NCBI GenBank assembly: GCA_019419485.1
Contig: DXZV01000010.1
Location: 12,678 to 24,234 of the forward strand
Direction of reading: 5' to 3'
Origin: Collinsella sp.
Lineage (GTDB): Bacteria > Actinomycetota > Coriobacteriia > Coriobacteriales > Coriobacteriaceae
Length of the DNA: 11,557 nucleotides
The notes beneath the pieces were generated by a model, which worked only from the letters and a program-made list of their open reading frames with translations, made no database searches and was not told where the DNA came from. Position 1 is the stretch's first letter. Every line of letters starts with the position of its first letter. This document shows positions 6,350 to 11,557 of this stretch, one piece after another. The translations under genes and the position numbers were made by a program.

Positions 6350-6464
6350 GCCGATAGGGTTCTGACCTGCACTTTTGAGTGCCGCACTGTGCCGCTGAGT
6401 TTCGTTTCGTACGAGAGTCACGGCAAAGCCGCCAGCGACATTGGTGAGTAAATTCGATAATCTG

Positions 6465-6501
6465 GCCTCCGTTCCCGCGTTGGGACGGAGGCTTTTTCTT
6501 T
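6465..6501 (+). terminator. Intrinsic terminator of guaA
   Basis: GCCTCCG (6465-6471) pairs with CGGAGGC (6486-6492), and the stem extends inward by about four more pairs around a small loop. It is followed at once by TTTTTCTTT. Stem, loop and T-tract are all textbook. It lies 116 nt past the guaA stop. There is no T-tract on the other strand, so it does not obviously serve the leftward operon. Confidence 0.92.
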
Positions 6502-6506
6502 GTCGT

Positions 6507-6544
6507 TTTACTCCCTTTCACCTGCGATTTCGCGATTTACTCCC
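6507..6544 (-). repeat. Direct repeat TTTACTCCC, two copies
   Basis: TTTACTCCC occurs at 6507-6515 and 6536-6544, 29 bp apart. The reverse complement core GAGTAAA occurs at 6446-6452 on the other side of the guaA terminator. Between the direct copies the sequence GCGATTT is itself repeated (6524-6530, 6532-6538). This marks the gap between guaA and the leftward operon. Function unknown. Confidence 0.4.
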
Positions 6545-6590
6545 CGTGTTTCAAGATGGAAGCGTTTGGTTGCGAGGTACACCGGTGTGA

Positions 6591-6610
6591 GGGCCTGAGT
6601 CGTCAGGCCC
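6591..6610 (-). terminator. Hairpin overlapping the kinase stop codon, possible operon end
   Basis: GGGCCTGA and TCAGGCCC form a perfect 8-bp stem with a 4-nt loop, and the stop codon of the sensor kinase (6605-6603) sits in the stem. A 10-bp palindrome ACACCGGTGT follows at 6579-6588. No T-tract follows on the minus strand, so it may end the mRNA in a Rho-dependent way or protect its 3' end, instead of being a classical terminator. Confidence 0.45.
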
Positions 6611-8000
6611 CGCACAGGGGGACCGCAATGGTGGCCACCGCGCCGCCCGAGGGGCTGTTGGCGAGCGAGACGGAGCCCCCGTGGGCGCTCGCGGCCTCGG
6701 AGGCGACGTGGAGGCCGAGCCCGTAGTGGCGCCCTCCGTCGCGCGAGGAGCGGGAGGAGTCGTCAGTGAAGAGGCGCTCGCAGCCGCGTTCGAGGGCGGC
6801 GGGAGAAAAGCCCGGTCCGTCGTCGGCAACCTCGATGACGAGGCGCCCGCCCGCGACGTCGCAGGAGACCGCCACGCGCGAGCGCGCGTGCTCGGCGGCG
6901 TTGGCCACGAGGTTCGCGGCGGCTCGCGCCAGGGCGGTTCGGTCGAGCGGGGCCTCGGGCGCGCCCGCGACGGCGGGGCCCGTGGCCGCGTCGAGCGTCA
7001 CGCCTCGCGCCCGGGCGATCTGGGCGGCCTCGGCGAGGACCTGCTCGCAGAGCTCGGCCGGCCGCATGGGGGCCCTCTCCGCCCCGCCGGACCCGCGCGA
7101 GGCCTCGATGAGCAGGCGCACGTAGCCGTCGAGCCGTTCGACACCGCCGGCTATGTCGCGCGCGGCGGCCGCGAGGTCGGCGTCTTTCTCGTCTTCCAGC
7201 TCCTCCGCCACGAAGTCGGCGTTGGCGCGCAGCACGGTGAGCGGCGTCTTGAGGTCGTGGGCGAGCGACGCCATCTGCTCGCGCTGCCCCCGCTCCGCGG
7301 CCCAGCGGGCCTCGAGCGACTCGGCGAGGGAGGCCCGCATGGCGTCCATCGCGGCGAGGACGTCGTTCACCTCGCGCACGTTGGTGCTGCCGACCGCGAA
7401 GTCGAGCTCCCCCGCGCCGACGCGCCCCGCCGCCTCCGCGAGCGGCGCCATCTTGCGCGAGATCACGCGGCTCGCGCGGCGCGCCACGAGCGCGAGCGCG
7501 AGCGCGCTTCCCGCAGCGGCGCCGACGAGCATGAGGTTCTGCGGGTTGGGAAGCAGGCCGGCGAGGTCGCGCGAGACCCACTGCGGCAGGTACTCGCTGA
7601 CGAGCGCGCAGGCCCCGCCGCCCTTGAGCGGGAACGCGGCGTAGGTGAGGCCCGAACCCCCGCCCTCGATCTCCACTGCGCCCGGATCCGCGGCGAGTGC
7701 CGTACGGGCCATTTCCGCCGTGCCCTCGAGCCGCGTGCCCTCGAGGTCTGTCATCAGCACGTATCCGTCCTTGTTCAGGATGAGGTAGCGGTACGCCGTC
7801 GGCACGTCCTGCTGCCCGCAGACGCCGTCGCGTGCCAGGCCCTCCGCGACCTCGCGCGCATTGGCCGGCCCCCAGCTTGCCTCGTAGACGATGCCCGCGT
7901 CGATCGCCACGGAGAGCGCCATGAACGAGGCGAGCCACGCCGTGGCGACCGCCGCGAACGCGTAGGCGAAGTAGCGCGCGATGACGAAGGAGAGCGGCAT
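6603..8000 (-). CDS. Sensor histidine kinase (HAMP/HisKA/HATPase), lantibiotic-immunity operon
   Basis: A 465-aa membrane kinase predicted to phosphorylate the response regulator encoded just upstream. Helix 1 is at about residues 9-32 and helix 2 at about 157-173. They enclose an extracytoplasmic sensor of roughly 120 residues containing two cysteines (C61, C131) that could pair. A HAMP linker follows (about 174-230). The H-box is ASLAHDLKTPL with phospho-acceptor H248. The N-box is NLVANAAEHA (N367), G1 is DDGPG (393-397), and G2 is GLG (427-429) near HYGLGLHVA. All ATPase motifs are intact. I chose ATG 8000 (MPLSFVIARYF), which has GAGG 10 nt upstream and places helix 1 at the N-terminus; a GTG at 8039 would add 13 residues and overlap the regulator's stop by 13 nt. 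Last gene of the operon. The likely signal is an antimicrobial peptide, inferred from the transporter genes. Confidence 0.93.
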   Translation of the reverse strand: MPLSFVIARYFAYAFAAVATAWLASFMALSVAIDAGIVYEASWGPANAREVAEGLARDGVCGQQDVPTAYRYLILNKDGYVLMTDLEGTRLEGTAEMARTALAADPGAVEIEGGGSGLTYAAFPLKGGGACALVSEYLPQWVSRDLAGLLPNPQNLMLVGAAAGSALALALVARRASRVISRKMAPLAEAAGRVGAGELDFAVGSTNVREVNDVLAAMDAMRASLAESLEARWAAERGQREQMASLAHDLKTPLTVLRANADFVAEELEDEKDADLAAAARDIAGGVERLDGYVRLLIEASRGSGGAERAPMRPAELCEQVLAEAAQIARARGVTLDAATGPAVAGAPEAPLDRTALARAAANLVANAAEHARSRVAVSCDVAGGRLVIEVADDGPGFSPAALERGCERLFTDDSSRSSRDGGRHYGLGLHVASEAASAHGGSVSLANSPSGGAVATIAVPLCGA

Positions 8001-8026
8001 GCCCCCGCGACCTCGCGCCCCGGTCC

Positions 8027-8689
8027 TCAGAGCTGCCACTTGTACCCCATCCCCCAGACGGTCGCGATCGGATCGGCGCCGGCCTCGGAGAGTTTCCTCC
8101 GGGCGCGGCTGACCTGCATGGATATGGCCGCGTCGTCGGAGTCGCTCTCCCAGCCGAGCACCGCCTCGCGTATCTGCGCGCGGCTCATGACCTGCCCGGG
8201 GTGACGAGCGAGGTACTCGCAGATGGCGTACTCGGTGGGCGTGAGCGGCACGGCCTCGCCACCCACGGCGAGGCCGCGCGCCCCGAGGTCGATCCGCACC
8301 TCCCCGAAGGAGAGGGCGTGCGAGCGCGGCCGGCGCTCACGGCGTAGATGGGCCGCGACCTTGGCGCGCAGCTCCGCGGCCCCGAAGGGCTTGCGGACGT
8401 AGTCGTCGGCGCCCAGGCCGTAGCCGGCCACGGCGTCCTCCTCGGCCACGCGCGCGGTCAGGAATATGATGGGCCCGTCGAAGTCCGGGCGGATCTGCCG
8501 CACGAGCTCGAAGCCGTCGAGCCCCGGCATCATGACGTCGCAGAGCACGAGGTCGAAGCGCGAGAGGTCCATCCCCGGGACCGCCGTCGGGTCCGTCGCC
8601 CTGACGACCTCATGGCCGTCGCGGCCGAGGACGCGCGCGAGCGCGTCGAGGATCGCCCGCTCATCATCCACTGCCAGTATCCTCGCCAT
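8027..8689 (-). CDS. OmpR-family response regulator
   Basis: A 220-aa DNA-binding response regulator. The receiver domain (1-120) has the acidic pair D8-D9, phospho-acceptor D51 in LCDVMMPG, T78, Y97 and K100 in VRKPF, so the phosphorylation switch is complete. The C-terminal winged helix (about 125-220) has the OmpR/PhoB pattern: PLTPTEYAICEYLARHPG..MSR, the SRARRKL recognition helix and the terminal hairpin VWGMGYKW. The start is ATG 8689 behind a strong AGGAGG with 6 nt spacing. It follows the YxeA-like gene by 45 nt and precedes the kinase by 26 nt (with the ATG chosen there). It should activate the transporter operon, by analogy with CprR, NisR and YxdJ systems. A possible internal promoter precedes it. 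Confidence 0.95.
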   Translation of the reverse strand: MARILAVDDERAILDALARVLGRDGHEVVRATDPTAVPGMDLSRFDLVLCDVMMPGLDGFELVRQIRPDFDGPIIFLTARVAEEDAVAGYGLGADDYVRKPFGAAELRAKVAAHLRRERRPRSHALSFGEVRIDLGARGLAVGGEAVPLTPTEYAICEYLARHPGQVMSRAQIREAVLGWESDSDDAAISMQVSRARRKLSEAGADPIATVWGMGYKWQL

Positions 8690-8716
8690 GTTCGACCTCC
8701 TGAAACTTCCGTCGGA

Positions 8717-8745
8717 ATTGTACTAGCGCCGCGCTCAGCGGTCCA
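8717..8745 (-). promoter_or_regulatory. Candidate internal promoter for the two-component genes
   Basis: On the minus strand TGGACC (8745-8740), a 17-nt spacer and TACAAT (8722-8717), five of six consensus bases at -10. This AT-rich spot stands out in very GC-rich sequence. It would give the regulator and kinase a basal level independent of the transporter promoter, as sensing systems usually need. Its -35 reaches into the end of the YxeA-like gene. Confidence 0.4.
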
Positions 8746-9136
8746 GAGCCCCGCGCGCAGCCGCGGGCGCCTCGGCCGCGTCGCACGCGCGGTAGCGCAC
8801 GCCCGAGCCGCCGCGCGCCTCGATCCCGAGCCAGCCCTCGCCGTCCGACTCCCGCCCGAAGAAGATGAGCTGGAGCTCTCGGACATTGCCCCTGTCGTCC
8901 GCCGCGTCCACCAGGTAGACATAGTTCGCCCCCGCCCCGGTGGCGTCGGCGTAGGAGCTCGCGTGGCTGCCGGGCTCGGGCGCGGGCGCCCACATGGCGA
9001 TCTCAGGGTTGGGCAGCACGCGGTCGGCGATCGAGCGCAGCGCCGACCCCCAGCCGGCGTCGAGCAGGGCATTCCCGCCCAGGACGAGCGCTGCGGAGAG
9101 GAGGGCGAGCACGGCGGCGAGCGGCTTCCTACGCAT
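8735..9136 (-). CDS. YxeA-like small exported or membrane-anchored protein
   Basis: A 133-aa protein with an N-terminal positive stretch and one hydrophobic helix (about residues 5-25), no lipobox cysteine, and a presumably extracytoplasmic body. The body has the layout of the YxeA family (DUF1093, a small beta-rich fold): a tyrosine-rich strand (NYVYLVDAADDRGN), a hydrophobic strand (RELQLIFFGRE), a GWLGIEARGG turn where the family has ..YLK...K.., and a final G-V-R-Y stretch leading to a short helix. The match is by pattern only, so the family call is moderate. GGGAGG lies 4 nt before ATG 9136, and the start overlaps the preceding permease by 8 nt, so it is translated with the transporter. 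In B. subtilis yxeA follows the peptide-responsive yxdJKLM genes, which supports the assignment. It may assist peptide sensing or immunity. Confidence 0.75.
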   Translation of the reverse strand: MRRKPLAAVLALLSAALVLGGNALLDAGWGSALRSIADRVLPNPEIAMWAPAPEPGSHASSYADATGAGANYVYLVDAADDRGNVRELQLIFFGRESDGEGWLGIEARGGSGVRYRACDAAEAPAAARGALDR

Positions 9137-9944
9137 CTGCCCTCCCGTCCTCGAAGCGGCAGAACCAGGCGATAAGGACGGCGGCGGCTGCCAGGGTGAG
9201 CGCGAGGCCAGCGAGCGCAGTCGTGAGGAGAGGGCCCGCCGCGCGTGCGGCGTCGATGAAGGCCTCCACCCCGAGCGACCCCAGGCGCGCGGGCCAGGCG
9301 AGCGGCACCCAGCTCAGGGGCGTCGCCAGGGCACCGGTGAGCTCTCCGGTCATGAGGCCGTGCGCAAGTCCGCCCACCGAGAAGAACGCGAGGAGCATCC
9401 CCGCCGCGCCGGCGCCGATGGCGGCGTTGCGGCCGAGGCGCAGGGCCACGCCGAGCCCCGGCGCGTAGAGGGGCAGGCTCCCCAGCACGATACCCGCCCA
9501 GGCGGCCGCAAGCGGAGCGGGCCCGAGCGGCAGGCGCCCGGCGACGGCGAGCACGGCCCCGAACACGCCGAGCGCCACGGCCAGCGCGCCCGCGCCGAGC
9601 GCCGCAAGGGCGAGCAGCTTCGCCGCGACGGCGCGCCCGCGCGAGGGGACCGCCGTGAGGTTGGCGAGGCGCCCGGCAGCGCGCTCCTCGTCCACGGCGA
9701 GCCCGCAGACGATGGCGGACATGAGCGGCATGAGGGCGCCGAGGAACTGGGCGTAGGCGTCCGCGCCCAGCGCCGGGTCCCATCGGGTTACGGAGAAGTA
9801 CTCGCCGCAGGCAAGACCGGCTGCCAGGCCGCAGACGAGGTGCACCGCCGTGAGCGGGGAGCGCGCCAGGCGCAGGGCCTCGGAGAGCAGGGCCCGCGGG
9901 AGAGTCATGCGCGGCGTCGGGTCGGAGAGTCGTGCCACGGCCAT
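9129..9944 (-). CDS. Lantibiotic-immunity ABC transporter permease, LanG/MutG-like
   Basis: A 271-aa integral membrane protein with about six helices (roughly 33-47, 67-83, 108-136, 145-167, 174-196, 238-261). The first cytoplasmic segment (PRALLSEALRLARSPLTAVHL) has the short amphipathic 'E..RL.RSPL' lead-in common to these permeases, and VDEERAAGRLANLTAVPSR after helix 2 is the usual cytoplasmic coupling loop. ATG 9944 overlaps the upstream permease stop by 1 nt (TGATG), with AGGAGA 4 nt before it; a second in-frame ATG lies 12 codons further in. Together with the LanE-like permease it should form the membrane part of a LanFEG exporter that removes lantibiotic-type peptides from the membrane. 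The LanG versus LanE call rests on gene order (F-E-G) and general features. Confidence 0.85.
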   Translation of the reverse strand: MAVARLSDPTPRMTLPRALLSEALRLARSPLTAVHLVCGLAAGLACGEYFSVTRWDPALGADAYAQFLGALMPLMSAIVCGLAVDEERAAGRLANLTAVPSRGRAVAAKLLALAALGAGALAVALGVFGAVLAVAGRLPLGPAPLAAAWAGIVLGSLPLYAPGLGVALRLGRNAAIGAGAAGMLLAFFSVGGLAHGLMTGELTGALATPLSWVPLAWPARLGSLGVEAFIDAARAAGPLLTTALAGLALTLAAAAVLIAWFCRFEDGRADA

Positions 9945-10710
9945 CACCTCTCCTCGGAGCGCGCGAACCAGGCCGCGCCCGCCGCCGTGAGCGCGGCGAA
10001 CGCGAGCGCGCAGACCGCAAGGCCCGCCAGCGTGAGCATGCCGTCCGACGCGAGCGCCCCGCCGAGCGCCATGTCCGCCGCGAGCGGCTCGCCGCTCGGC
10101 AGCACGGGGATGAAGCTCGTGGGGATGACCATGCTCGCCGACGGCGGAAAGAGCTGCGGCAGCGGCATCAGCGACCAGGCGAACCCACCCACGAGCTGCG
10201 CGGCGAGCGGGCAGAAGATGCCCGCGAGCATGCCGAGCCGCGCCGTGAGGAAGAGCCCTGCGGGGATCATCCACGCCGCGGTCACCGTGTTGGCGAGCGC
10301 GCAGAGGAGCATCGTGAGCGTGCCCGCGGCCGTGAGGCCCTGCGAGGAGAACGCCGATCCCGCGAGGTAGATGCCGAAGACCACGAGGTTCGAGAGCGTG
10401 CAGAGCGCGAGGCACCAGAGCGCCTTGGCCCACCAGGCGCGCCCGAGCGGGAAGCCCAGGCCCAGAAGCCCCCGCATCCGCGTGCGAGCATCAGCCCGCG
10501 CGACGCACGCCACCACGAGCGAGAGACACACGGGCAGGAAGAGCGCGTACCAGTAGTTCCATGCGCTGAAGATCTGCACGCCCCGGTAGGGCATCGCGCC
10601 GAGCAGCGGCATCGGCAGCGCCATGAGCACGGCCAGGCGAACCGGTGCCGCGTGGCGCGACTTCAGGGCCTCGGCGCGCAGGCCCGCGAGCAGGCCGCCT
10701 TTCTCGCCCG

Positions 10711-10714
<4 letters not shown>
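9944..10714 (-). CDS. Lantibiotic-immunity ABC transporter permease, LanE/MutE-like
   Basis: A 256-aa integral membrane protein with about six helices (26-42, 53-71, 98-118, 128-150, 160-180, 228-250). The N-terminal LRAEALKSRHAAPVRLAVL and the following SAWNYWYALFLPVCLSLVVA and FPLGRAWWAKAL segments match the pattern I know from MutE/EpiE-type subunits: an aromatic N-W-W-Y start of helix 2, then a basic loop and a 'xxW.AK' entry into helix 3. The start is ATG 10714, overlapping the ATPase stop by 4 nt (ATGA), with GGAGG 7 nt upstream. It is the first permease after the ATPase. An intact frame. It acts in the cytoplasmic membrane as half of the LanFEG channel. Confidence 0.87.
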
Positions 10715-11439
<725 letters not shown>

Positions 11440-11507
11440 GGGTTCGTCCTTTCTCTTCCGGGAGCGCGGGCCGAGTCGCCGTGCCCGCGCGCCTTGCCTT
11501 TCGGGTT

Positions 11508-11521
11508 CACCATCCATGGTG
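11508..11521. promoter_or_regulatory. Inverted repeat upstream of the transporter operon
   Basis: CACCAT and ATGGTG flank a 2-nt centre, a perfect 14-bp interrupted palindrome 69 nt before the lanF-like ATG. Its position suits an operator in the leader or near the promoter, but no -10/-35 pair is clear around it. Confidence 0.35.
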
Positions 11522-11531
11522 GGGCGCGTTT

Positions 11532-11547
11532 CTAACGAAGCCGTAAC
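11532..11547 (-). promoter_or_regulatory. Candidate response-regulator binding repeats
   Basis: On the minus strand GTTAC and GTTAG are direct repeats 11 bp apart, the spacing of half-sites bound by tandem OmpR-family dimers. A 10-bp palindrome AACGGCCGTT (11545-11554) overlaps the outer copy. The window ends here, so further copies and the -35 cannot be seen. Confidence 0.35.
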
Positions 11548-11557
11548 GGCCGTTGGG

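Noticed and set aside
6342..6544. attL/attR pair formed by the GGGAGTAA at the guaA end and copies in the gap
   Set aside because: The match is 8 bp and the copies are inverted relative to guaA, so they cannot be a site-specific direct duplication. No integrase is seen.
6681..8204. 507-aa plus-strand frame across the kinase and regulator genes
   Set aside because: Arg/Gly/Ala/His-rich composition with no motif. The minus-strand kinase and regulator have every catalytic residue intact.
8530..10020. 496-aa minus-strand frame across the regulator, YxeA-like and LanG genes
   Set aside because: Arg/Ser/Pro-rich out-of-frame translation of three well-supported genes.

Overview
This window most likely comes from a gut Coriobacteriia genome (Actinomycetota), and Collinsella is my best guess. 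That rests on overall gene style, high G+C, GTG and ATG starts behind purine-rich ribosome binding sites, and the character of the GuaA and YchF proteins. No rRNA or other phylogenetic marker is present, so the taxon is an inference. No rRNA, tRNA, CRISPR array, transposase or integrase is visible.

Left part (1-6350), ordinary chromosomal genes at moderate G+C. A 5'-truncated protein with two [4Fe-4S] ferredoxin motifs is followed by the ribosome-associated GTPase/ATPase ychF and, in the same transcription unit, a small three-helix membrane protein with a DUF1648-like loop. Next comes a short lower-G+C patch (about 2456-3470). In it, a 129-aa protein resembling a HAD-fold phosphatase without its catalytic aspartates is divergent from a 72-aa XRE-family repressor. 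A perfect 24-bp palindrome between them is the likely operator. The 3' part of the patch has no convincing gene. It holds an AT-rich stretch and two inverted, degenerate copies of a roughly 40-bp sequence, probably an intergenic repeat. A cytoplasmic type I L-asparaginase (minus strand) and GMP synthase guaA (plus strand) diverge from a 267-bp regulatory gap. guaA ends at a clear intrinsic terminator.

Right part (6603-11439) is one minus-strand operon of very high G+C. Transcribed from right to left it reads: lantibiotic-immunity ABC transporter ATPase (LanF type, with the diagnostic Glu-Glu in place of the Q-loop glutamine), two six-helix permeases (LanE/MutE-like and LanG/MutG-like), a secreted or anchored YxeA-like small protein, an OmpR-family response regulator and a HAMP-containing sensor kinase. 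Junctions are start/stop overlaps of 4, 1 and 8 nt, then a 45-nt gap carrying a possible internal promoter. No lantibiotic precursor, dehydratase or cyclase gene is in the window. It therefore looks like an orphan self-contained sense-and-expel resistance module against antimicrobial peptides, comparable in layout to CprABC-CprRK of Clostridioides difficile and, for the YxeA partner, to yxdJKLM-yxeA of Bacillus subtilis. Its base composition and position directly behind guaA, a known integration hotspot for genomic islands, suggest horizontal acquisition, but no mobility gene or duplicated attachment site is visible here.
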